From: Gnetum montanum
Lineage: Eukaryota > Streptophyta > Gnetopsida > Gnetales > Gnetaceae
Reading direction: 5' to 3'
Length of the DNA: 64,000 nucleotides
Assembly (NCBI GenBank): GCA_015680685.1
Contig: MNCI01020757.1
Coordinates: forward strand, 16,659 to 80,658
A model generated the notes under the pieces. That model was given only the letters and a program-made list of their open reading frames with translations, ran no database searches and had not been told where the DNA came from. The translations under genes and the position numbers were made by a program. Below, piece by piece: positions 23,781 to 34,597 of the stretch; position 1 is the stretch's first letter, and every line of letters begins with the position of its first letter.

Positions 23781-24290
23781 AGTTATAGCTAATGCAACAT
23801 TTTCTTAAGAAGTGAGCCCACTTTGAGTGAACAGATCAATGCCAACAAGCATTTGACAACCTTAACCAAGAGTTGGCATAGCTACCTATGATTCACCCTT
23901 TGCAAGGAGATAAATCCTTTTACATCTACCTCACCACTTCTAACACATCCATCTCTTCTTTGCTTTGTCAAAAGTGAGATGATGGCATAGAGGTCCCAAT
24001 TTACTACTTGAGCCATGCATTAGTAGCCCATAAAGAAAAATGCAATAATGTGAAAAAGCATTACCTCTCCTTAGTGTTCTCACTTAAGAAGTGAAGGCAT
24101 TACCTTTTCGGTAGTCAAGTTAACATCATTTGCAAAAACAACATACTTTGAAAATTCACAATAAATATCTACGAAAGTAGTTGCATCACATGATGGAAAG
24201 CAATAACAATGGAGTTTGACCTACACTACATTGTGCAAGCTTCAACAAAAGGTCAAGCTATAGTCGCACAACTCATGACTTCACCCGTAA
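23781..24290 (+). pseudogene. Element B first RNase H domain, decayed
   Basis: Decayed codons read QAFDNLNQELA, then YYLSHALVAHKEKCNNVKKH near 24000-24060. This is the gypsy RNase H connection and core, usually YYvSkaL...E..Y...EK. There are many stops. Confidence 0.7.
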
Positions 24291-24955
24291 ATGATTAAGC
24301 AACCATAGACCCAGAATTCCTAGATGAGCATGTTAGTAGCATTAATCAAGTGCTCAACAACTATGAGGCACTCTTGCATTTTGATGGAGCTTCAACCTCC
24401 CAAGGGAGTAGCATTGCTATCATTATCATGCTTCCCTATGGGGAAATCTGACCCTTCACATATTGTTTTGCATGCCCTTATACTAACAATGTGGTAGAGT
24501 ATGAAGATCTTCTCTAAGGTATCCTTGCAGTACGTGACCTAGGGGTCCAACAAATAGCAATCTAAGATGACTCACAATTACTGATCAACCAAGTAACAGA
24601 GGTTTACACCTACAAGGCCCAACATCTATAACCTTATTATGACTTGGAAAAGCACTTGATTCAATGCTTCACAATAGTCAATGTCCAACATATCCCTCGC
24701 AACGAAAATGTTATAGTCAATGCACTAGCAACATTAGCCTTGAGGATCACACCTAACATGTTCGACGCATTGCCCACCTTGGTGGTAGATTACAATGTGC
24801 CTATCATGCAAATCATCAACATTGTATCCATAGCCATAGTAAGCACAACCCACGTAGAAGAGTGGTACAATAACATCAAGGCGTACCTTCTACAAGGTGA
24901 GCCTCCACAACATTTAACTACCACCCAAAAAGAAAAAATACGCAAACGTTCATAG
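24291..24955 (+). pseudogene. Element B second (archaeal-type) RNase H domain
   Basis: LLHFDGASTSQGSSIAII begins near 24373, followed by NNVVEYEDLL and DSQLLINQVTE, then VQHIPRNENVIVNALATLA (24680-24740). These are the motifs of the additional archaeal-type RNase H found in the Tat/Ogre lineage (DGAS, then NN.AEYEAL, D..L...Q, then R..N..ADALA). The DGAS Asp is intact; the final Asp is Asn in VNALA. The domain sits between the first RNase H and integrase, as in other Tat elements. Confidence 0.78.
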
Positions 24956-26137
24956 TAGTATGTCATCGTGGGTGATAACATGTTATGTCACAAATCCTAT
25001 GATGGAATGCTACTAACCTATGTAAGTAGTGGCGAAGCAAAAATAATTGTTGAACAAGTCCATGAGGGACTATGTGAAGGCCACATAGCACCTAGGGCAA
25101 TGACAACGAAAATTAGACAACTAGGCTATTATTGGCCTTACATGGAGCGCAATTGCATCTTAAAGGTCAAAACATGTGACATCTATTGACAGCATGACAA
25201 CCTAATGCATGTGCCACCAACTAAATTACATACAATGTAAATCATGTGGCCATTCCAACATTGGGGCTTGGACATCATTGGACCCATAACACCTAAGTCC
25301 TCTGCAAGGTATAACTTCATAATAGCCACAATTAAGTATTTCACCAAGTGGGTTGAGGCTATTTTCCTTAGGAAGATGACATCACAGCAGGTTTGTAAAT
25401 TTGTGCTCAATAACATAATGACTTGTTTCAACTTACCCATGAGCATTGTAATAAATAATAAGCTGCAATTTAGCAGTGCTAAAACCAAAGCCTTTTGTGA
25501 GCACTTTGGCATCAAACATTCCTTCTCATCATCATACTACCCTCAAGAAAATGGCCAAGTGGAGGCCACTAACGAAGTCATCATCAACCTTATGAAGAAA
25601 ATGCTAAGCAACAGCAAATGATGATGGCATGAGTAATTATTCTACGCACTTTAGGCCTACCGCACAATGCATCGAACAACGATAGGTAAGATGCCTTATA
25701 GTCTTGTTTATAGGTCTAAAGCAATTTTGCTACTCAAATTGTAGATTTCGTTGCTCCGCATGATCCTCTCAAACTTCATTGACAAAGCTTAGAACAATGA
25801 GTTGAGAACCATAGACCTCAACTTAATAGAGGAGGAGTGCACACATACGCTTGATCGCATTGAATGGTACCAAGAAAAGCAATGCCAAAAACATTGTTAC
25901 AACCAACATCAGCACCTGATCAAGAAAGGGGACCTAGTCCTTAAGACCATTTACAAACCTACGAATAAATTTTCAACCAACTGGGAAGGGCCTTTCTTCA
26001 TCACTAAGGCCTATGACAATGAAGCATTCAAGCTTGCTGATCAAGATGGAAATGAGTTTTCCAGTCTAGTGAATCATTCGTACATGAAGCCGTACTATGC
26101 CTACCATGTAGCACTACACATCGATCCAACAAGATAA
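24956..26137 (+). pseudogene. Element B integrase, decayed
   Basis: The zinc-binding part appears near 25055-25190 (QVHEGLCEGHIAPRAM, GYYWPYMERN). The core follows: WGLDIIGPI (first Asp kept, near 25263), IVINNKLQF (second Asp now Asn, near 25446) and ENGQVEATN (Glu kept, near 25548). The C-terminal part (25802-26137) reads GDLVLKTI and NWEGPFFITKAYDNEAFKLA, the usual tail of Tat-type integrase. Three open frames are separated by short broken stretches. Confidence 0.87.
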
Positions 26138-26139
26138 AC

Positions 26140-27185
26140 AACTCATCCACTACGATGTTAAGTTGGCATAGGACACATCGACCATGATGCTAAACTATCA
26201 CATAGCATGCTCGCCAAGATGCTAAACTAGCACACAGTTCATCCACTACAACATTAAATTGGCATAGCACATCTACTATGACGTAAAATTGGCATAGCAC
26301 ACATCCACTATGATGCTAAACTGGCACCCACACCATTCATCTGCTATGATGTTAAACTGGCAGAGCACATGTCTACTATGATGTTAAACTAGTGCAGCAT
26401 TCGTCCTTAGATCATGACATTAAAATAGCATAACATACGTCTACTATGATGCTAAACTGGCACAACACACATCCACTATGATGTTAAACTAGTGCAACAT
26501 TCATCCTTGGCTCATGATGTTAAAATAGCATAGCATATGTCCACTATGACACTAAACTAGCACAACATACCTCCGTTATGACATTAAACTGGCATAGTTC
26601 ATCTGCTATGATGTTAAACTAGCATAGTATTTGTTTGCTATGATGTTAAACTAGCACAGTATTCATCTACTATGATGTTAAATTGGCATCCTAACCATAT
26701 GCCTACTATGATGTTAAAATCATAGAGCACACATTTGCTATGACACTAAACTGGCATAGCAACTCATCTACTATAATGTTAAACTAGCATAGCACATCCA
26801 CTATGATGTTAAACTAGCACACCATTCATCTGCTATGATGCTAAATTGGCACAACACATCTGCTATGATGTTAAATTGGCACACACACAGCAACACGTCT
26901 GTCATGATGCTAAACTGGCATAGTGCATCCTTAGGTCATGATGTTAAACTGGCACAACATACGTCCACTATGATGCTAAACTAGCACAGTAGCACATTAG
27001 CTATGATGCGAAATTGGCATAGCATCATGTTCACTATAATGTTAAATTGGCGTACAACAGTTTTCTAAGACTATAAACTAGCACACCATGGTCTACTAGG
27101 ATCTTAAATTAGGTTCATGATTTTCTAGGACCTTAAACTAGTAGGGTTGCAATCTACCAAGATCTTAAACTAGGTTTGCAGTTAG
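26140..27185 (+). repeat. Tandem array, CTATGATGTTAAACTGGCATAGCAC-type units
   Basis: Roughly 30 units of about 28-40 bp share the core TATGATG(T/C)TAAA(C/T)T(A/G)GCA, degenerating after 27060 into GGACCTTAAACTAG units. It lies right after integrase, in the 3' untranslated region. Tandem repeats there are a known trait of Tat/Ogre elements and a source of plant satellites. Confidence 0.88.
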
Positions 27186-27189
27186 CCAC

Positions 27190-28049
27190 ACATAGTTTTG
27201 TAAGCAAGCGAGCAAGAATAACTCTAACTTCCCCCTCCCTTCCCCCCACCCTTCTTTCCTACACCACGTAGACAGGGATATTGTGCTTCCAAAATGGAGC
27301 ACCTGCAACTGATGTGGCCTTTGGATCATTTGTAGCATCATAAGCCCTTGTCATTTTGCTAGTTTTTTGAGCACTTACGATTGATGCAACCTTTGGAGCA
27401 CTTACAGCTGCATTGCCCCTTACTATTTTGCTAACTTTTCAAGCACTTACAATCGGTTCAACCTTTGGAGCACTTGTGACATTTTTTCCCTTAGCATTTT
27501 ATTTACATTCTATGTTGTGGTTTTTCTTATCTTCTCAGAGTTGTGTTTCTAAGATCAAGCCCCAGGTCATTGTGCAAAGGTGCATCTTATCGTAGTGGCA
27601 AGTCACCACATTGCTCTAATGTGCATGATTAGACTAGTTAAGTCTTCCAAGAGTGCACATCCCTATTACCCTACAATAGCCTACCTATGTCTACCCTTAT
27701 GTCCTGATACTCTTACATTCCCCCACATAGCCAAGATTACAAATCTCTCTGATGCTCACATTCTATGACTACATGGCATCCTCTTTAAGTCAAATTGTAG
27801 AACCTAAGGCGAATGTAACACAAATCATCCCATGGGGAGCGCCTATTGACTAGTCAAAGCCTAGGTGGATGTAACACAAGTTATTTGGGAAGGAAACACT
27901 TATTCTATAGATGTGGCATAGTTTCACAAACATCAAAGCAAAGACCATTCTATGGCATGCAATCCACTTGATGACAAGCACCTCACAATTAGCATTTAGC
28001 AATGTGCAGAACCCAAAGCAAGTTCATCCCATAGTAAGAAAGAAAAAAG

Positions 28050-28098
<49 letters not shown>

Positions 28099-28488
28099 NA
28101 GGGCACATACCCAAGCAATCAAATAGCATTACAATTTTGCAACTACCCTAGCCCAGAATCCACACTGACTCTCTCATGAGCACTCTGATGAGAGGTTAAT
28201 GTTTTCAAGGGTAAGCCACCCTCATGCCATGGTCATCATCAGTCATGTTGACTCCACATCCTACATCATGACATCCTGTTTATGCTTCATATCCCATTTT
28301 ACCTCTAGCAAATTACGTACACCTTTTACTCTCAGCATACAGCTACCCATGACAATCTTGAGCACAGTGCAACAACATCCAATTAGGTACTGATTAGCAT
28401 TGTTAGTGCTAGGCCTACTATGGTATTTTGTCATTCTTTGTTAATGTCTCTCAGGCCATTTCTCTAGACATCAACAAAGAGGGGCCAA
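27190..28488 (+). other. 3' untranslated region of element B
   Basis: Short frames only. A repeated phrase around GCACTTACGATTGATGCAACC (27370-27470) occurs about three times. The region ends in the polypurine tract AAAGAGGGGCC at about 28476-28486, directly before the 3' LTR. A GA microsatellite and a single N lie at 28039-28099. Confidence 0.6.
28039..28099 (+). repeat. (GA)n microsatellite with a single-N join
   Basis: About 30 GA repeats end in one N at 28099. The N probably marks a scaffold join or unresolved repeat length. Confidence 0.9.
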
Positions 28489-28655
28489 TGACACACCACT
28501 AAATTTGGACTTTGGCATCTTGGGCATAAAATTTTTCTAAGTGCTGAGACTATGCTCTCCACTACCTAGAGCATAATCAAGCATAGTTAGCATAGAGGCT
28601 AGTTTTGCAATTTTTTCTAAGTCTCAAGCTAGCCACTACAAAATTTTAAAAAATT
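28489..28655 (+). repeat. Element B 3' LTR, truncated after about 165 bp
   Basis: It starts TGACACACCACTAAATTTGG right after the polypurine tract and matches 10572-10735, including one GACTATGCTC...GAGCATA dyad. After AGCCACTA(C/G)AAAA the similarity ends, and sequence homologous to the A1 protease begins. More than 1.5 kb of LTR is missing. Confidence 0.78.
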
Positions 28656-30263
28656 ACATAAGCTCAATCAATTGGTAGTACATCATATTTTATAACATCA
28701 TGATAATTCCTAATTTTAAATTTTAAGACACATTGCTCTCTTACCTCTTGAGAGAAGTGTCTTAACAATCAATGCACCTTGTAGGGTCTAGGATGAGGAT
28801 TAGTTAGTAAACCAAATCTAGAAACTACCCTAGAAGAAATCACATTTTCTTAGGCTCCTCGATCAATCAAACTATGAATCTATTTCTCACTAAGAAGACA
28901 TCTAGCCCTAATCCACATCAATAATTTCCTTGCAAGATGACCTCCTCTATTTACATTTCCCATAGATGCAAAAGAATTCAATTTAGAATATTACTTAATT
29001 TTGGAAGCATTAGAGTTACCTCTCTAAACAAAGTAGCTTCATGTCTTCTCTGCTTCCATAATTTTGTACATCCTTACCCTTGACTACCTTGTGAAGTGGA
29101 CATTTCCATTTTTTATATTCCCATTCTCAACATTTGAAACATTCAATCTTGGATGAGTTGCTGCCTTAACCCTTGCCTTATTTGCCTTAGACCTTCTTAG
29201 CCTTGTGCTTCTCATCATCCTTCTCTTACTTCTTATCATGGCTTCCATCCTTATCTTTAGATTTTAACTTGGATCCCTTCATTGATTTGGATCTTTTGTC
29301 CTTCTCCTTTGAAGCTTGTTTGCTCCTACTTCCAAATCCATTAGGTTTCTTTTTTACTTTGAGTACCAAAATCATAAGCCTCATCAAGAGTTTGTGGCTC
29401 ATAGTATGATAACTCCTATTGATATGTTAGTTTGAGTTCTCTAAAAAAGATTGAAGCTTATTCATATTTCTTCCAGTCTACCTTAGGTTGATGGAATAGT
29501 TCACAAAACTTAATGTAAAACTCCTTGACATCTTTGTCTCCTTGTCTAAGAAATTTTAGCTTCATGATTCTCTTTTGCCTCTATTGAGATTGTTCAAATT
29601 TTTGCCTTAACCTAGATTTCATCAAGTTCTAGTCACTCATAGGTTAACCATTTTGGCTTTCATAACCTTGGCACTCTTTTTCCCACCAAGTTAAATCCAT
29701 ACTTTCTAATCTAGATTCAAAAATTGGTACCATCAATTAATTTGGTACCTCTTCCAACTCAAAATATTTGTCAAGTGCCTTTAGCCAACTTGCAAAAACA
29801 TTGGTACCATCTACCCCATTAAAAGTATTCAATTCCACATATGAAAGTCTAGGAGCATTTTTGAATACTTTAGCAAGCCTTGCTTCATCTTCATCATCAA
29901 GCTTGATATGAGAAGAAGCAAATACCAATGATAGAGCTCTTAGAATTCTAACATGAGGATTGAGATTCCCTCCTATAATCCTAGGCTAATGGGTTCTCAT
30001 GCTCCCATAGATGTAATGTTTTTCTTCCTTGTTTGCTTTCCCTCCACCACACTGAGAAAATTCTTCATCATCATTCAAATGAGAATGCTCATCATTAATT
30101 ACAAGTATAAATATGGATGGGAACTATATTTCTATCTACCTTAGTACTAATCTCATCCAATCATGCAACCATTAGTTGCAAGATAGATTTCATGTGCTTC
30201 ATAGGTGGCATCTGAAATTAGCATAAAAACCCACAACCAAATTCCAAATAATAATAAACCTAA
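28656..30263 (-). pseudogene. Element A2 protease (partial) and gag
   Basis: This is homologous to A1 8310-9438 at roughly 88-92% by eye. The protease active site reads LIDRGA near 28860, where A1 has D-K-G. The zinc knuckle reads CFKC-stop-EWEYKKWKC (29135), again with Tyr for His. Unlike A1 it keeps the gag core: FNGVDGTNVFASWLKALDKY (29820-29760, open frame 29928-29737), LTWWEKE near 29690, and LRQGDKDVKEFYIKF near 29540. It is truncated inside protease by its junction with the element B 3' LTR. Confidence 0.75.
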
Positions 30264-30264
30264 A

Positions 30265-30276
30265 GCTCTAATACCA
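30265..30276 (-). other. Primer-binding site of A2
   Basis: The minus strand reads TGGTATTAGAGC, the initiator tRNA-Met type with one C-to-T change, placed exactly as in A1. Confidence 0.7.
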
Positions 30277-30278
30277 AT

Positions 30279-31131
30279 AACCTCTAGAACAAGGTCACTT
30301 TAATTTATTTTAGCCCTTCAAAATCAACTAAATCTAGATTTTATAAAATACAATTCAATTTGTTATAAAATAAGAAAATTTACTATCTTTAATTAATTCG
30401 AAGAAGATTACAAATTATAGCAAAACTACAATCCCATGACCAACACACTCCCACAGTTAATGATATTGTAAAGCATGAGGCTCTACATCCACATAAATGA
30501 TTATCCTTAATGCAAGCTACAATTGAACTAGATCTCTCCTACATAAAATAGATCTAAACTCATACAAGAATCACAATGGCCAAAACACACATAATTGACC
30601 ATAGAGATGCACACAACTCTCATACAGTATCTCTCCCCTACTCTCATACATACACTCTTCATGCCAAACATGAAAACACAAAGTAATATTTATCAATTAC
30701 AAGATTGGAGCCTTGGGGAAGCCTTGCCCATGACTAACTTGAAGATTCTTAGTTGTATTCATCCATGTTCTCATCTTTCTTGGTTGTTTCCTAACTTGGA
30801 ACTACCAACTCAAAAATTTTCTTGGTTTTACAAGACATCTTTTGGCTTGACAAGATGTCTATCTATTAATCCCCGGACTTAAGTAAGATGTCTCCTCTTA
30901 CAGCTAGATGTCTCCTGTCTAGAAGAGACATCTCCCCAGAGACATCTTTGACAAATACAAGATGTCTCCTTTCTAAGAAGGATGTATTACAATCACTTGG
31001 GATGCCTCTTATGCATGCCTAGCTCTCAAGCAAGATATCTCTCTAATCTCCAATACATCTTCCTAGCTTCCCAAACCTACAATCAACCTCCTATAGGAAT
31101 GAGAAAAGGGCTTGGAAGATGTATCCCTACA
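30279..31131 (-). repeat. Element A2 5' LTR
   Basis: Homologous to 9454-10290 along its length. It begins TGTAGGGAT on the minus strand at 31131. Confidence 0.65.
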
Positions 31132-31471
31132 TCATTTTGCATCTAATGGATTTAGAGATTGTTTTCATTTCTATGATACAAAGGAGGAAGCTCATATGCA
31201 TAAATTCCTAATGTTAGTCAAAATTCATCAGTTGCTATGGGCTTGGTTGACATGTAGTCTAATGAAGTTATACTTGCTAAAGATGATGAAGTCAATTTTG
31301 AGAAATCTTCATGTGCTCTATGAAGATGCTCAAGTCATGCTCACAATTAGTTCATGCCTAGAAGTAAGATTGGTTAACAAAACACGTGGTACAATCTATG
31401 AAGAAGTGTATCATCATGGAAGAAAACCTCTAGAGTTAATGGAAAAGCATTGCTTTTTTGTTTTTGTATAG
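31132..31471 (+). pseudogene. PIF1-like helicase fragment (copy 2)
   Basis: The open plus-strand frame beginning at 31112 reads FRDCFHFYDTKEEAHMHKF, then NLHVLYEDAQVMLTIS, VRLVNKTRGTIYEEV and YHHGRKPLELMEK. This is the PIF1 C-terminal motif block (RLY.TKEEV...N, then GAQVMLT.NLW...GLVNG..G.I.d..Y..G..PP.LP). It reaches about 60 codons further than copy 1, which is cut by element B. The frame is oddly intact, so decay may be recent or the fragment may have been captured late. Confidence 0.7.
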
Positions 31472-32869
31472 ACCTTACTCAACTCCTTGATATAAAAAAA
31501 GAAAAATGCAAACATATGGTTTGCTAAAAATTAACAAAAAAAAATTGTTAATTTTTTTATTTAAGAAGTTTTAAAAGATTTTTTTATTTTGCAAATTTTT
31601 GCCAACCTAGTCCATAGCATGATAGGGGTGACTCAATTGTGAAAAATAAAATTTTTTTCTGATTTTTGAAACTATGTTACCTCCATTATCTATGTGAATT
31701 TCAGGCTAATATTGGGCTTGTTAGAAAGCTAGTTTTATGATCTATAAATATGTAAAATTTCAAATCAACTAGAATTCATTTGATGATATAAATTTGACAT
31801 GGAAAAGGGGTCTTGGATAAAACTATTTAGTGTTCAGAATATAAATTGGTGATTTGCTAGATGAATATTTCTATGATCTGAGAGAGTTATGGAGTAAATA
31901 TTTGATATAAAGGATCTTTGAATAATCTTTCTCCTTGCAAAATTTGGACTTACTTTGATAGATAAAATTTATTGTACAATAATGACCCTAAATGTCCCAA
32001 ATGTGATTATTTAACTTGCTGAAATGCAATGAAGATTGATGCCACCCAATGATTAAAATCCAAATATAATATTAACATTAAGACTCCAACCTTTCAAAGC
32101 CAATAACATGAAAGAACATAATAAGAAAACATGGCATAATCCATTACTTAGAAAGAAAAAAATCAGAAAACTAGATATAATTAAATTTGACATTACAAGT
32201 ATATTGAATTACAATACCATGCAAAGATGTTTGTCTTAGCAAGATTGCAAAAGTGCATTCAAGTACACATTTTAAAAAAAATCTAGTTTTCAAACACATA
32301 GTAAATGATGGTAATGCTTTGGTTTGTTTGCTATTGTAAAACAAATCCATTTCTAGAAATTTCATATGGTTAGTGCTAATAAAATATTTTGATGTACTCA
32401 CCAAGGAGGAGTTAGGGACAAAAAAGACTTGTAAAACTTGGAAATGGAAAATAATTTTATGCTAAAAACATGGCTGAAATTGTAGTATTTGTACCATGGT
32501 TCATTGAGATTGATTCAAAACATCTATTACTACTAATATAGCAGGTGAAGCAGTTGCACCTTTAAAAAAATTAATGTCAAGTACAAGTACAAAACCATGT
32601 ATTACGAATGCATTCTACCAAAAATATTTATTAAAAATGCAATGCTTCTGATACCTCCATAGATCAATATAGTCTTATCCTCCATGTTCTCCTATTTCTA
32701 GGTGTGATCATGATGTACTATTCTTTGGTTATCACATTGCCATTCACATATTAGTATTTCTAGAAATAAAGAAAGGGCATCGTTTATTTTCACAACCTCC
32801 TGGGATCTAGTGGGTGGTGGTGAACCTCCTTCCTTTGATTCTAGTTTTGGTTCTACTTCTGTTAGTGTT
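31472..32869. other. Anonymous AT-rich stretch
   Basis: No family match on either strand. A minus-strand frame of 77 codons (32404-32171) has no recognisable features. Confidence 0.45.
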
Positions 32870-34560
32870 AGCTAGCAAGGACTCGCTTGTCTGATCTGAT
32901 GCCTAATTTTTGTCTTATCTCTCGCTGCCTTCCATACCACCAAAATGAGCCCTAAGTGCTTGCGATGGTCTTTGGCTTCCAGTTTTTGCATAAAGTAGTG
33001 AGCCAAATTCATAGTTTGCAATAACATCAAAGCTTTCAAGAACACAAAATGCACACCACTTAATTTGGATGCATTACTTGATTGAACAAAGTAGCGATCA
33101 ACCATTTCTGCTGCAAGAATCCACACCTCACCCAACCCCTTTTTGCTAATAATGCCACTAAATCATGCTCTGTAAGGGAGATGCAAGTATCCTTGAACAA
33201 CATTTGGAATTGAAAATAATTCATGAATATCCTCCTACACATCACCACAAAGGTTGGGAAGGGAATTTATCTATCCCAGTTGAGCTCACGATTGTCCATG
33301 TAATGTATTTTTGAGGTGTCTATGGCTCTACCATACGCATCTTTTCTATTCTTTCTTGCCTACATTGCCAATATTGCAATACTGATGAATCATTGTACTT
33401 AGATCACTTAGTTTGTAGACCTATCTATGCTCTTTTACTAGGCATAGCAAGTGTAGCAGCTATTTACCAAGTCCATGCTTGACTGAGAATTATAGACAAT
33501 TCTCTTAGCTTTATCTTTGGATAATTTCACTCATCCCCATGTCTAATTTTGTTGGCTACAAATAAGCAAAGCTCCTTGCCTTACCCTACATGAATCTTAT
33601 TTCGTCTCACACTACACTCACTCGGTCAAGTGCTACGTCTAGTGGCTTTAACATCATTCTAGCTTCATGCGCCTATTGATCCATAGATTTGGATCAAGCA
33701 ACACACCTCGCAAATAACTCATGTTAAGATACTACTGCCTAGGGCATCTCTTGTATGGGTATAGAAACCCAGAATAATCTCAGAGTGTGAGGGCAACATG
33801 GTGTTTAATTTTTAAAATTATCATTTTATTATTATTAATGTGCAAAAGTACTTCATAAATATGAGTGAACTAAAAATAAACTAAAATGCACTGTAAATGA
33901 ATGCATATAGAAAGAAATGTGAGTAGTATGCAGAGATTAAAATAATAGATAACAAGATGCTTTAAAAAGTATTTTCATTAAAGTTTCATAAAAGACAATA
34001 AAATTTCCTAAGTACAATGTTCAAAATCACATGCTGATAGTAAGGCAAGAGACAAATCTGAATAAGAACAAAATGAGAATAAAGCCACTTAGCTTTGGAT
34101 AGAGCTTTGGATCACTATAGCTAGATCTTTAGCCTACTAGAGTAGTTTTCTAGCCTATACCTCAAGTCAATAAACCTCCTTTAATAGATCCTTGCAATAG
34201 GATTGTTGGACTACTAGTAAGCCAAAGAAGAATTGTTTGTTCAAGTACAACTCATAGCTTAGGTCTTCTTCCTCAATCTCAAGAGACCTAAACTTATCAA
34301 GGAAACAAAAAGGAATAGGTGGAAAATCCTGAGATAGGATTTTGTTTTCTTCTAGGGTCTAAAGATAGCTCTAGGCTACATACATTCATGCCCTTATGCA
34401 AAAGAAAAGGAAGAGATGATGATCCCCTTTGCTACTCCTTGGCTTGTTACTTTTGCTTCTTCTTTTGTCCTTAGTTGATGTTTTCCTTCACTATTTGAAG
34501 TTTGACTCTACCAAACTATTTGCATCTGCTAGACTCTTGGCATCCTCCATCCTAGTGTAA
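32870..34560 (-). pseudogene. Decayed minus-strand ORF of unknown family
   Basis: Two overlapping minus-strand frames join near 33110 across a frameshift. FMNYFQFQMLFKDTCISLTE with ALLAKRG (33248-33060) continues into EVWILAAEMVDRYFVQSS and LKALMLLQTMNLAHYF (33135-32872). Upstream, 34380-34110 reads RSLEIEEEDLSYELYLNKQ and further helix-forming residues with several stops. The composition suggests a mostly helical protein, perhaps an accessory ORF like the element D third ORF, but the two are not clearly homologous. The stretch 33780-34080 is AT-rich and may be an intron. Confidence 0.4.
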
Positions 34561-34597
34561 CCATAATCATCATCAAGAAAGTTAGTAGCTCATTTTT

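Noticed and set aside
26140-27185. CRISPR-like array
   Set aside because: Units are irregular, diverged and without unique spacers, in an obvious retrotransposon 3'UTR of a eukaryote.
28175-28200. CTGATGAGAG on the plus strand as a hammerhead core
   Set aside because: No GAAA at the right distance and no stem III partner.
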